From Physella acuta (Eukaryota > Mollusca > Gastropoda > Physidae), in the NCBI RefSeq assembly GCF_028476545.1, contig NW_026731810.1:248001-312000 (forward strand): a stretch of DNA of 64,000 nucleotides, written 5' to 3'. A model generated the notes under the pieces. It saw nothing but the letters and a program-made list of their open reading frames with translations. It made no database searches and had not been told where the DNA came from. This document shows, piece after piece, positions 1 to 14,400 of the stretch (within the stretch, counting starts at the first letter, position 1; every line of letters begins with the position of its first letter). The translations under genes were made by a program, and so were the position numbers.

Positions 1-627
1 AGAGCGAATTCCGGCCAAGAATTGAAGAAACAATCTCATTATGCAAATACTCCGAATCGGAATTTGTCTGCCAAAAGTTCTTGATTGTTCGGTAAACGGT
101 CGAAAACAGAGGGGCAATAACAGAAACCCCGCCTCGTTTGGAGACGCTAAACGAAATACGCTGAAAGGGAAGATAACACAGTCACGAGCGGAAGTGAGTG
201 AATAAGTGGTAAGGATAAAAGACGAAAATGGAAGAACAGGGCAGATTAATGGGCGGGTCAGCAGAAGTACCAACGGAAATTTATTTGGGTTTTCTTTAAA
301 CGTAATGCTCAGATGAGGAATAGTCATGCGAAATGGGATTTTTTCATGGCTTAGTATTGTATCCTTATGAGATGAAATGTTTTCATGATTGAATAATGGA
401 GATATTAAAATATGGCGGTTCTTGACTAAATGTTTCTTTGTGAGCTCAACATGACCCCCCACCCTTTTTAAGACATTATTTTGGGGGTGGGTCTGGCTTA
501 GTTTGACGAGATAGGGAGGTTAAACACATACTAAAATAACTAAGTCAGTTCAGTAATGGTTGTAAGAGCTGTTGTAAAAGATTTCAAATCGACATCCTTT
601 CACCTAACTTGTAATTATTGTAAGTGT

Positions 628-893
628 GACTACAACTAGTGACCCCTGCAGGAGATCTAACTTCTACAACTAGTGACCCCTGCAGGAGACCTAACTTCTA
701 CAACTAGTGACCCCTGCAGGAGACCTAACTTCTACATCTAATGACCCCTGCAGGAGACCTAACTTCTACAACTAGTGACCCCTGCAGGAGACCTAACTTC
801 TACATCTAATGACCCCTGCAGGAGACCTAACTTCTACAACTAGTGACCCCTGCAGGAGACCTAACTTCTACAACTAGTGACCCCAGAAAGAGA
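628..893. repeat. 34-bp minisatellite, about 8 copies
   Basis: Head-to-tail copies of a unit containing CTAGTGACCCCTGCAGGAG, with single-base variants (CTAGTG/CTAATG). The last copy decays near 900. Confidence 0.95.
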
Positions 894-1419
894 CCTAACC
901 TGCACAACCACCACACTCACACCCCTCAATAATCTAACTTTTAACTAGTTACCCCAGGGCCTCTTGTCAACTAACTCAACTTGCCTATCACAACTTTTTT
1001 ATTAACTCAAACCACGCCATAATTGTCCATAGTTAACATTATTTGTCTCATCAAGTAAATCTCTTGGTTAATTCTTTAGGTTACTCAACTGTGTACTCAA
1101 CTTCTATGTTTATAAACCAAAATAAAGAAGCAATTAAAATTGCATTTACTTTATTATTATTCTGAAACAAAGATTGAAACATAAAAACAGATACATGTGA
1201 TCAAGCACAGCCTTCAAAAAGTTTACTGAATGGTCCGATGCTACCTATGAGGGGAGAGGTAGAAACAAAAAAAATTTAGCGTTCATTTAATTTATGAACC
1301 ACTGCTCAACATAAATCCAAGCAAATACAAAAAAAAAATCTGCTTAAGACATCAAAACCTTTACAGAGCTCAGCCTTTCAAAAATTCATGTAGTGAAACA
1401 AAACCAACATGAACATTTG

Positions 1420-1535
1420 TTCAACTTTATCCACAATAACATGTACTGTATCCACAATAACATGTAATGTATCCACAATAAAATGTAATGTATCCACAAT
1501 AACATGAAATGTATCCACAATAGCATGTAATGTAT
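1420..1535. repeat. 21-bp tandem repeat (ATGTATCCACAATAA core)
   Basis: Five or so copies of TGTAATGTATCCACAATAAC with small differences, in the AP3B downstream flank. Confidence 0.85.
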
Positions 1536-2446
1536 AAGTTGTAGAGAAAATTAGGCCATAAAATGCCTCATTCAGTAATTTACTTCATTAAGTCTAAACT
1601 GGAAGCTCGTTTAAACTAATTTAAAGAATAAATGCCCCGTTAAGTTAATTAAATTACACATAAAAAAGGACTTGAAAACAGCAATAGATAACTTACAAGT
1701 TAATTTAGTTACAGCCAAAAGGAAACTACAACTGAACATTGCTATAAATAAACGCTGCTACATTAACAGGCTGTACTCATTCATTAGCAAAACAAGTTAA
1801 TCAATGCCAACTCATGCCTGATTATTACATAGCTAGAAAGTAAATATCTTGTAACATAATTCCTGACTCATAGCTCAACAAACATAAATCACACCATTAT
1901 TTATTTCAACATTTGATAATTGACATAAAGGTGTAGGACAACTTAAATCTTGTAGCACATGATAAATACTGAACCATTGCTGGGCCCCACTCAACACTTT
2001 CATGACCCCACTCACTGTTCAGACTAAATACATATATAACTAAATACTATATATTTAACATATAACTAAATATATGGTTGTTGACCAGGATCTTTCACAT
2101 ACAAGTAGCATAACGTGATTTTAACATACAACACAATTTCAAACCATTAAAAACTAAAAATAAATCTCACAGAAACAACAAAAGAATTCACAATGCATCA
2201 AGTAACTTTACCAATATATATTTCTATAAATAAACTCCCACCAAAGAACCTCTTCTAAACTCTACATCACCATTTACAAGCCCGTCCATTTGAATCAACC
2301 AATCAATCATAGCTACAGGTAACATCTGGACTGTTATCCAATCTCCATGATTTGGTCCCCAGTCATCACAAAATTGTACATAATAATAGAATATATATGA
2401 CTCAAGCTAAAACTCTAAGGATGTATTCAGCTGTTATTGCACATCA

Positions 2447-5400
2447 TCAGGAAGACAGCAGGGACCTCTTGAGGTCCTTCAACAACATGGTGCCTATGAC
2501 CATCTTCTCACAGTTGACTGTGACCTTGGGGGTCTTCCCTCCAAGGTTGATGGAGGCCAGGACCAGGGTCAAGGTCGCCAGGGTGTGGCCAGCAAAGTTG
2601 TAGATGTTGGGGTCGGAGGAGGGCACCTGCAGGAGGTTGGCCACGGACAAGACACAGGTGCAGATGGCCTCAGGTGTTCTCTTGGCCTCAGGTATATCAC
2701 ATGACTCCTTGTTTTCATTCATCCCTCCCAGCTTGGCTGAAACACAGCAGGAAGATACAACAGTGAAAGGTTGGATACAGCAAAGCAGAGATATACAACA
2801 ATTAGGGTGGGTACAACAAATCATATATATAGGCTACAACAATTAGGGTGGATATAACAAATCAGAGATATACAACAATTAGGGTGGGTACAACAAATCA
2901 GAAATATATCACAATTAGGGTGGATACAACAAATCAGAGATATACAACAGTTAGGGTGGATACAACAAATGAGAGATATACAACAGTTAGGGTGGATACA
3001 ACAAATCAGAGATATACAAAAATTAGGGTGGATACAACAAATCAGAGATATACAACAATTAGGGTGGATACAACAAATCAGAGATATAGGCTACAACAAA
3101 TAGGATAGATACAACAAATCAGAGATATACAACAATTAGGGTGGATACAACAAATCAGAGATATACAACAATTAGGGTGATACAACAAATCAGAGATATA
3201 CAACAATTAGGGTGATACAACAAATCAGAGATATACAACAATTAGGGTGGTTACAACAAATCAGAGATATACAACAATTAGGGTGGATACAACAAATCAG
3301 AGATATACAACAATTAGGGTGGATACAACAAATCAGAAATATACAACAATTAGGGTGGATACAACAAATCAGAGATATTCAACAATTAGGGTGGATACAA
3401 CAAATCAGAGATATACAACAATTAGGGTGGATACAACAAATCAGAAATATACAACAATTAGGGTGGATACAACAAATCAGAGATATACAACAACTAGCTG
3501 CATCCCGTGCTCCGCCACGGTAAATCTTTTTTAAATGTACCAACTTGGGAACAGAACAAAACTAAACACAACACAAACGAACGCAAAAAAAACAACGAAA
3601 AAACAAACACAACACTCATAACATAAACACAATTTAAATGCAATCATAAAGGCAAATTGCTCAGTCTAGCCCGTAGCGCCAAATCGCGCCCTTTCCGGTG
3701 ATTTGCAACCCCCTCAAACTTTCGATTTGCACCCCTTCCACCCCCCCCCCCCCCCGCCCTAAAACTTTCGATTTCCACCCCCCCCCCCTCGCAAATTTTT
3801 TCCAACCCACTTTGGCGCCCCTTAAGGTCGGCACCCGGGGACATATGCCCCCCCCCCCCCTCGCTACGCCTCTCCTATAAAACCCGAAAGATAGAATAAT
3901 AATTAGAAAACAGTATAAATAATAGGCAGTATTTAAAATACCGTGTTTTACCTACACTATTTCACTTTATCCATTCACGCATTTTTTTTCCAGTACTTTA
4001 AATTTTAAAAATTTACAAAAGAGTTTCATAACTAAAACCATTGCGCACCTAATGAACGTGATGACGCGTCTATAATAGTGCTGAATAGTTGATTAAAAAT
4101 TATAAGTAATAAACAGTAGGGCCTACATTCAGTGAATAAAATAAATAAAAGATTGCCTTTTATCAATCCATGCTAATTATAATTTTCTAACAATAATTAC
4201 CTCTTACACATCCGAATAATTTGCATTCACATTTTGCTAATTATATTATTGCAACACTAATTCCTTCTATGACGAACGTATATTTGCATTCACATTTTTT
4301 ATTAGCGTGAGTTTAATGTATTTTTAAATTACCTCCTTTGTCAAAATTAGAAAAAAAGAGTTAAATTAATTTGATTTTTCTACCGTACTGTTATTATGTT
4401 ATTAAAATGTATCCACTTTTTCTAGGAATATTAACGAAAACTATATTTGACATTGATCCTTTTAATATGTTTTAGCAATTTGCGTGTATTTAATATTTTC
4501 TTTACGTTATGCAAAATTGTACAAACAGTGGAAATTATAAAATAGCTCTATGCCACTATATAAACAAACCCTACTCTAATTCTTATAATAAGACACTGCG
4601 GTGCACTGAAAAGCACTGCGTGGTGCGAGTGTTTACTTTTATGGTTCTAAAAGCTATAGCGATGACGGAAGGAAGGACTGACACACTACTTGCCCGATTA
4701 TATTATAGATTAGGGTTGATACAACAAATCAGAGATATACAACAATTAGGGTGGGTACAACAAATCAGAGATATACAACAATTAGGGTGATACAACAAAT
4801 CAGAGATATACAACAATTAGGGTGATACAACAAATCAGAGATATACAACAATTAGGGTGATACAACAAATCAGAGATATACAACAATTAGGGTGATACAA
4901 CAAATCAGAGATATACAACAATTAGGGTGGTTACAATAAATCAGAGATATACAACAATTAGGGTGGATACAACAAATCAGAGATATACAACAATTAGGGT
5001 GGATACAACAAATCAGAAATATACAACAATTAGGGTGGTTACAACAAATCAGAAATATACAACAATTAGGGTGGATACAACAAATCAGAGATATACAACA
5101 ATTAGGGTGGATACAATAAATCAGAGATATGGGCTAAAACAATTAGGATGGCTTACTAAAACAAAGTTTGAGAGTTTCAAGGAAAAAGAAAAATATACGC
5201 AAAAAAATATTTTAAAAAATAAATTCAACAATGCAGGCATGACTTAAATAAAAAAATGTATCAAAAGGAAACATTAACAAGCCCTTCACAGAAGACTTCA
5301 ATACCTTTTTAAAAAATCATTGCTTAATAATCCATTTATTCTACATTTAACTGATCATAGGGTGCAACGTTTCAAAAGGGACCTCACAGCATTTTAACAT

Positions 5401-8400
5401 ATGCCACTTCAAGTCACCCTCCTCAACAACATGACAGCCAGGGATATCTCAAGGGCCCCTGACAATATGACAGCTATGTAAGCCCCCCCCCCCCCTCTCC
5501 CACAACAATAGAACAACCATTCGAGATAAATCCAACTTTAGCACACAGCCAACCAACCCGCCACCCTAGAACAGGGGTCGGCAACCTTTTGAAGCGGAAG
5601 AGCCAAAAGTTACAATTTTCAAAATTTCCCTGGTTTTAAAGAGCCACTAACATTTTTTTTATTTCTAATATTTTATTTTTGTATTAAGATTATTAGTATT
5701 TGTTCAAGGAGCTAGAGAGCCGCATCTTGATATCAAAAGAGCCGCATGCGGCTCGCGAGCCGCAGGTTGCCGACCCCTGCCCTAGAATTATAAAGTTCTG
5801 CTGGCCTACATAAGATGATCGCTGAAAACGTCGCAGCTTTAGAATGACGAACTACCCGAGTCAGATCTGGTTCGACCTGGGGCTAACACGAAGTTGTGCT
5901 AATTCAAGGAAGACAGATGGACCCAGCACACTACGAACTACCCGAGTCAGATCTAGTTCGACCTGGGGCTAACACGAAGTTGTGCTAATTCAAGGAAGAC
6001 AGATGGACCCAGCACACTACGAACTACCCGAGTCAGATCTAGTTCGACCTGGGGCTAACACGAAGTTGTGCTAATTCAAGGAAGACAGATGGAGCCAGCA
6101 CACTACGAACTACCCGAGTCAGATCTAGTTCGACCTGGGGCTAACACGAAGTTGTGCTAATTCAAGGAAGACAGATGGAGCCAGCACACTACGAACTACC
6201 CGAGTCAGATCTAGTTCGACCTGGGGCTAACACGAAGTTGTGCTAATTCAAGGAAGACAGATGGACCCAGCACACTCCCGCCCTCATCATCGCCAGCAAC
6301 TCTCAGCTGTGGGACTGACCAGTGCAAACATGCGGGAGGGGACGTAACTCAGGGCATTTTCTACTGCTCTATTCAAGATACCGTAAAGCAGAAAGAACAG
6401 GCATATTTTTAGTCGCGTTAAAGCTCTATAATCGGATCATTTACACTTGTACAGTTGAAATCTACATCTAACTAGTTTTCTATCAAACACTGGTGTATTT
6501 TTAATTTATAAACTGGTATGATTCTTAAGGAACAACACCGTAGACAAAACCCTAACAGATAACGGTGGGGAAAAAGTAATGATTCGTTCCCGGCATTGCC
6601 ATTAATCAGATTAATGGCGTAATTAAACACGGCTATAAAGCTTGCTGCTTATGCGACATTTATTAAGTTTTGAAGTATCATAGTCGGCCATACCATATAG
6701 ATCTATATAAGACTAGGGTTGGGCAAATAGTTGAATACCACCCGACAAAAACCATAAAACACCTTTTTTTTTTCAGACGAGTCTGGCGAAACTATACCAA
6801 AGCCATAAAGTTTAGTTATATTTTTAACACGCTCGCTTAGTTCAATGGCCAGCGCCGTGTGACAATAACCGTCAAGTGAGCTTTATGGTGTTTGGTAGTG
6901 TTTCTATTTCAAGCGCCTGGACCGTGCTGTATATCAAACAGTCGGGCTTGATACTATCTGCCGGCCTTTAGTCCACACCGACACCCCTACCTGATTCAGG
7001 TAATTAAATCTGTTTCATGTGCACACATTAAAGGCGACCATTCCCAATGTCGCAACAAGCTGGGAAAAATCAGCGGCACGCCAGCGACTAATGGAACGCA
7101 GCACGTCCGAGCTTTTGTCAGACGTGCAACCAAACTTTTTAGAGACTAGAAAATCGTTGCGCCTCGTTTGGCCACGACTTTATGGGTGTTATTCGGTGCG
7201 GGGTTACGCTGATAAAGTTACCGGGAAGTTCCACAACATTAAACTGTCTCGCGTGATATCTTCATCATATCACACCCGGTGTGTATACGGCCACCAAGAC
7301 AATCAAATAGTACTAGTTGAACTTTTGAGCATGCTTTAAAAAAAACAGTCGCAGTCCGTTATCTCAAAAGCAGACCGTTATCTCAAAAGAACGGATGAAA
7401 GATATTCCAAAATATGTTTCAATTTCCGCCCCCCCCCCCCCCCCAGTCGTCATGGTTAAAGCGTGTAACTTGATGGCGTGTGTAATTAGCGTTAGCTTTG
7501 ATGACAACACATTAAAGCTAATTTATGCAGACATTTGAAGCAGCCGTCAGCACTGCCTAGTCTTCGACAAACGGCAGACAAACACAGGCGCCAAAACAAG
7601 GCTAAAAGCATTAGCCAAGACACGTTTTTTTTTTAACTTGTTATAGTATGGTTTTCATATGATGTGAAATATTACTCGACTGATTTTTTTTTTTTAAATT
7701 ACACCAAGCTTTGCTCTTTAACTTGAAGACATCAATGATCATGGGACCACGACACTATGGCCAAATCACTGGACCGTGTCCTAACGGGACGTTATGAGAC
7801 ATTGACCATAGGAGCCCCGTGACAACTGGACTATGCCAACACTAGATGGTCTGACCAGAGGAGCCTCGTGACAACTGGACCATGTCACAACTAGATGGTC
7901 TGACCAGAGGAGCCCTGTGACAACTGGACCATGTCACAACTAGATGGTCTGACCAGAGGAGCCCTGTGACAACTGGACCATGTCAACACTAGATGGTCTG
8001 ACCACAGGAGCCCCGTGACAACTGGACCATGTCACAACTAGATGGTCTGACCACAGGAGCCCCATGACAACTGGACCATGTCACAACTAGATGGTCTGAC
8101 CACAGGAGCCCTGTGACAACTGGACCATGTCAACACTAGATGGTCTGACCACAGGAGCCCTGTGACAACTGGACCATGTCACAACTAGATGGTTTGACCA
8201 GAGGAGCCCCATGACAACTGGACCATGTCAACACTAGATGGTCTGACCAGAGGAGCCTCATGGGACCACGACACTATGGCCAAATCACTGGACTGTGTCC
8301 TAACGGGATGTTATGAGACATTGACCAGAGGAGCCCCGTGACAACTGGACCATGTCACAACTAGATGGTCTGACCAGAGGAGACCGAGACAACTGGACCA

Positions 8401-11400
8401 TGTCAACACTAGATGGTCTGACCAGAGGAGCCCTGTGACAACGTGACCATAACACAACTAGATGGTCTGACCACAGGAGCCATGACAACAATAGACAGTC
8501 TGACCAGAGATGTTTGTGAAAACTGGACCATGTCAACACTAGATGGTCTGACCAATGGAGCCCCATGACAACTGGACCATGTCAACACTAGATGGTCTGA
8601 CCAGAGGTCTGACCAGAGGAGCCTCATGGGACCACGACACTATGGCCAAATCACTGGAGCCATGACAACACTAGACAGTCTGACCAGAGATGTTTGTGAA
8701 AACTGGACCACGTCAACAATAACCAGTAAAAATGAACTCCATCTTGAAACCAAAGCGGAGACGCAGGGTTTTAAAACATGCATAAATAAAGAGGGAGTGA
8801 TCTGCCCTAAACTTTCTCGAATGTTCTTAAATAACACAAATGGGGATGACAACTTCAGTGCAGTCGGGATATAGCCATTTTAAAAAAATAATTTCATATA
8901 CTTAAATTTTTTAAATAAAATAGAATCTCATAGAAAAAAATAGTTGCACACCAAATCAACAGCAAATAATCTGTGTATAAAAGTATGGAACACTATCTCT
9001 TCATATACCGAGTTCACAGAAACAAGTGAACTCTACTTCACTTGGCCTATAGACTGTCAGGTTTGAAAAAGAAACTGTACTTTTTAGCGCAATTTCCATA
9101 CTGGCAAAAATTGCGTTTAATAACTCGTCATTTCTGGATGGATGGATGTGTGTCCGTAGCCTTTAAGTCGTATCTCCTCCTCAACGAAGCAATATCGAGG
9201 ACTAGTTCCAAAAGCAAATATGTTAAGCAAGTTCCAAGGATGATTGTGGGCCAAAAAAATTCCCGGAATTCCTTCCTGGATTTCCCGGAAAAGCCAAAAA
9301 CCTCGAACATATGCAGTTTTTGCTCCATATCTCGGCAACCAGACCACTTAGCGACTTGAAACATTTACCAATCGATTCCTGCCATAATTTAGACCAATAT
9401 TGCCGAAGAAAGTTTTCAAAAATATCCTTTCGTTCGGTCACAAAAAATTAATTAAGAACATTTAAACTGAACATCGTGTAGGCCTAGGATGATTTAAACT
9501 GAGCATCGTGTAGGAGTTTATATTTATAGGATGATATTTACAAAAAATTAAAAATTAAAAATTGTTATGGATAACATAAGGAAATTGCGCTTAAATTGTC
9601 ACTAGACTTTTTATTAACTTGTTTTATTTTTAATAGTATTGAACATTAGTACTCTATAAAGAAAGACAGAGGAATCAAGTTTAAAATAAATTCATACGTG
9701 TTTTTTTGAGAAATTGGAAATAGTGTATAATAGTACTGTTTCTGGACACCAGGAATTACTCAAAATTTGTTAGAAAACAGAGAACTAGATCTTCTACATA
9801 TATGTGAAATTTTTTCTATCTAACTGAAACAGTACTTAGGTTATAGGCTTTTGAAAAACCAAAACTAGAACAAGTTCCACTTCCAGTAATTAGGTCTTCA
9901 ACATATATATATATTTCTTCTATCTAACTGAAAAAGTAGAATAAGTTCCACTACAGAACTACAAATTTGATATAATACTTATATATTAATCTCATCAACC
10001 TATCATGTTTACAGACAAACAGACGCACCGACAAACTGACAAAATTGCTCAATAAAGGTTTTCTGATTCAGGGAGGTGTAAAATTTCGTGACTTGTGAAA
10101 ATCCCAATTTCAATTTTTTGCATGGTTATAATACTTTTCTCTATTCTCCGTGTACAAGAAAGTATAAAGGGTAATAAGTAACCATCGCATAGACACAAAT
10201 GTGTCTTATAGAAAAATAACTGAGACATTTAAAAAATTTTTTTAAGTGTTAGAAATTTTTACACAGACAAAAACACAAAAGTGAACTGCACACATTACAA
10301 AATTTTAAAAAGTGTAGTTTGTACATTACAAAAACAAAAAAGTGTAGTTCAAAAAAGTTAATTTAAAATGCTAATGTTTTGCAATGTAGAATTAGCAAAG
10401 GGGCCAAGGGAAGCTACTTGTATTTTTAATTAATCCATCAAGTCATCAGTAAAAAATGAGTCGTCTTATTTTTATTTAACAAAGCAGACCATAAGTGACG
10501 ATAAATTTTATATCAACAAAATTAATGCATCTAACAGTAACATTAATCTTAGGGGTCATAAATTCAAGACAAACTCAATTATGTTTGAATGTCAGACTTT
10601 CTTCCCCCAAATGTGGATGTACTCAATATTAGTGTATCTTACTTATTATAAATTTTATATCAATAAAATGTATCTAGGAGTAACATAATTTTACCTATCT
10701 TATCATAAATTTTTTATCAACAAAGTTACTGTATCTGATTGATCATAATTTTAAGTTAAGATGTCATGTATATAATTTATCCTAAATTTTATATAAACAA
10801 GATAAATGTATTTTACCTTTCTAATATTTTACATAAACAAAAATAAAGCATTTCTAATTTATCATTTCAGTTTGTTAATAGGATAAACCTTAAATAATTT
10901 ATCCCTTCTTATATATATCAACAAGACAAATGTATCTAATGTATCAATGAAAATTAGCCTACATGTGAACAGGATTAGCCTTAGGTAATTTATCATTAAA
11001 GTCAAATTACCTTGTTGAGATTTGAACTCAGCTTCTCCCATGGTCTGTGGCTGAATGAGCTCACCAACAGGTGCGGAGATGTTGATAGAAAAACTTTTCT
11101 GCTCGCTGGTCAACTGGAATCCTGCTGGCTGGGTGGTGTCGTTGAAGTTGATGCCCATTAAGACTGAGGTACAAGCCCCGACACCAAGTGTTGCTGGAAG
11201 AATAGTGTTTTCTGTTAAATCTCTTCTCACTAAGGTTTTGTTCAAACATATGGACTTTAATTTACTATTTTAAATAAATATAATATAAATGCTGGATTGA
11301 AAAATGGGAAAATTCTTTTTAATAACTAAACAACAATGAAATTATAAGATTACCATAGATTTTATAATCTAAAAAAAAATTATTTAATGCTTGATAATAA

Positions 11401-14400
11401 AAAAGAATATTGTGTTGTACCTATTTCAGGAAAATCTTGAATCTCCATCCCTTGCTGAATTTTCTGTAGAGCAAACATCAATTTTCTGTCAATATTTATG
11501 CTAATTCTTGCTAATTAAAATATTTATCGTGAAGAATATTTTTACGGAACAATAAATGAGAGCAATGGATTTTAATTTACCTTTTCCCCAATTTTAATAC
11601 AAGTGTAAGGAGCTTCTCCCTGATTGGTGAAAGTCAGCTCCAGGGACACCAGCTTGGATGAAAAAATGGAAATGGTGCGAGTGTACTTGTAAGTGACAGT
11701 CAAGCCACCACTGGTCAGCCGATTGATCAGCTCGTAAGTCTTGCTTGGAACATTCAAGCCTTGAACAATCTAGATATACAAGTAGTTTTATAGGTGTTTA
11801 AATTGATGCTCAATTAATATTAATAAGGCTTGTTGTATGATGCGCAGTGATATTTGTTATAGATATTTATTATAAAACCTGTTTAAAATTCTTTGAAAAT
11901 ATTTTTTTGTCAATAAGATCCTAAACATGTATTTATAAAGTTGTATAAAGATTAAATGTAAGTTTAAAACATGGGCGTACATTAGATTTGTCAGTGGGTG
12001 AGGATGTAGCCTGTGGGACTGTACCACTTCCAGCTGATGTTGGTGTCAGCATGATGCCAACAGACGGGGAGATACCAACACTAGTAGCAGTCTGCCCCAC
12101 TGAAAATTTAAGCTTTGGCGTAAGGACTTACACATTAAATCTTAAACATTAACATAAATATTGAAAAGAAAATTAAATTTTAAAAAGTTATTATTGATGT
12201 TTAAATTACATTCATTAGGTATACATTTTCACACACACAAAATGCTTACAATCATCAAAGTCAAGAAGCAAATCTGCGTTGGCTGGCTTTGCTGGGCTGA
12301 CTTTAGGTTGATTTGGTTTTAGTTGATCCTGTATGTATTTACGTTTAACTTTTAAGGCACTAAATAGCAATTAAAATCTTATCTTAGTAACATAATGCCA
12401 TATACTATAACATAAAAATGACATTTATATTTTGTTTTTCAAATGATACATTTGGTATTTGATTTTAAAGTATGTGCAATTTGCTTTACTGCTATTAACT
12501 CTCAGAATATTTTATTTAAATCACGCATGTTAACCATACCAGTTTTTTGACAGGCTTTTTCACTTCCTCTTCACTATCTTCTTCGGACGAATCTTCCTCT
12601 TCAGAAGAAGACTCTTCTTCACTATCTTCTTCAGATGATGACTCCTCAGATTCTTCCTTGGATGAATCTGATGCCTCCTCCTCCTCTTCATCAGAATCTT
12701 CTTCAGTTCCTTCCTCTTTATCTTCATCTGATTCCTCATCACTATCCTCCTCACTGCTTTCATCTGAAAAAAAATAAAGTAAAATACTTTGTAAAGCTCT
12801 TTTGTTAATAACCTTCAACCAAATTTTTAATGTCAAATAAATAATCTTTGTCTTTTAGAAAGAGATTACAAGTGAATAACCTGTAGACATAATAATGACA
12901 GACTTGCTCCACCTTTACTGCCCAGTTTATATTATTTTTTACTAACTGGAGACAGACACCTGGGCTCAATCAAAACTGACAAAGATTCTTGATGACATAC
13001 AAAAAACTATTATTTAGTTTTTTAAATTATAAGTGGCTGTGATAGCTTTATCTTTTGTAAAATTAAATATATAGCAAGAGCCAACTTCCTTTCACCAGCC
13101 TCTTGTAACTGGGATCTAAGTGGTCAGTGGTGGAACAATAAAGCAGAATTTTCCTGAATAAATCAGTCTTTATACACCCATAAAACTCATTAGTTCACCA
13201 CTTTAACATAATGCTGAAATTAAGAATTAGTAGTACAAAACACATCTAAAGCAGAAACAGGAACACAAGTGCGTCATCCTGGTTTTGTACCCTTACCATC
13301 ATCATCACTGGAAGAGGAGTAAAATGTCTTGACATCTGTGCTAGGCTGCTTCTGTTTTTTACCCCGGATAGGCTCTCTGTTTTCTTGCCAAGTTGGTGCC
13401 ACCTCAACATTTCTTACAGATGGGTCTGGGGCCGTGGTGGGCCATTCTGGCAACTCCTGGTACCCAGTGGTCTTCATGTTCAGCAGGTGTGCTAGAGAGC
13501 CAAGCTGGTAGTTGTCATGTGCTGTGGATAAGGCAATACATAAACAGGTGAAATTTTAGGTATATTTCTGGTAGATCAAGAACAAATATGACTTTCTAGC
13601 TAATAATGAACAGCCCAATCAATGTTGGAGGAATGTAAAGAAAATCAGAAATTTTCTCCATGCAAGTAACAAAGCATTTTATCTTCCATAAATGGCATCA
13701 CACTTCAGATGATAGACAAAAAGGTTGAAATGGTGAATATTTGTGACAAGAGGGGGTGAAGGGGTGTCTAAATTGGTTTTTAAAGTGCTAAATTCTTTTT
13801 TTAATGGCCTCATACCCAAATTTCCTCAAGCAATAAAAAGCATTTCATGTTTTTTTTAGATGAAAATTTAACACTTTGATTATAAAAACTGAAATAAAAC
13901 TTAAGAACAATCAGGTCCTATTAAATTGTGGTGACCAAATTGTAATCAAATTTTGTTACATTAATTTCTTAACCCCTTTCCCCCTTCATAATATGAACCT
14001 AAGAACATGTTAAACCTAGGACAATCTAGTAATTTTTTATAACCTAGCAATACATACCTTTAAACATGGACTCTAAAACAGGAGCTGGCTTAGTAGCGAG
14101 GAATATTTTTTTAGCATACTTGGCTAATGCACATGGTTTCTCTGATGGGATAACAAACTGGCGCATGAAGCGTGAGCGGTCCCTTATATCATAGTTCTGA
14201 TCATACTTGGCCAGGTTCAACACATACTGACAGAGCAGCTTGGTCTGCTTGGGGTTGGTTATGCACAGCTTCACAGATAGGTTGAGTACTTGCAGCTTCA
14301 CAATATCTTCCTGCCATGCAACAATAACACAGGGGGCATTACCATTTAGTGAACTATACATCATTAGATCTCTAAACATTTCACAAGGCAGGCTTTTAAA

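Larger units (their letters stand above)
1..2446. other. AP3B downstream flank and 3' UTR region
   Basis: No coding exon recognised. The AP3B stop is at 2447, and the 3' UTR must run leftward into this stretch. Possible minus-strand AATAAA signals lie near 1148-1153 and 1900, so the UTR end is unresolved. The stretch holds two short tandem arrays (about 628-893 and 1420-1535). The first 600 bases show nothing I can name. Confidence 0.5.

Noticed and set aside
2848-3534. Open frames of repeated Thr-Asn-Gln-Arg-Tyr or Gln-Gln-Leu-Gly-Trp type
   Set aside because: They are translations of the 36-bp minisatellite in an AP3B intron; several frames are open only because the unit is a multiple of three.
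2772-5153. Regular repeats that could suggest a CRISPR-like array
   Set aside because: Units are head-to-tail with no unique spacers, in a eukaryotic intron.
7019-7339. 106-residue open frame with slightly higher GC
   Set aside because: No recognisable domain, no splice context, lies in the AP3B intron.
9117-9441. Overlapping open frames on both strands
   Set aside because: No family similarity; they follow a SINE tail and look like interspersed repeat sequence.
12547-12777. Ser-rich frame on the plus strand
   Set aside because: Antisense shadow of the acidic AP3B hinge exon.
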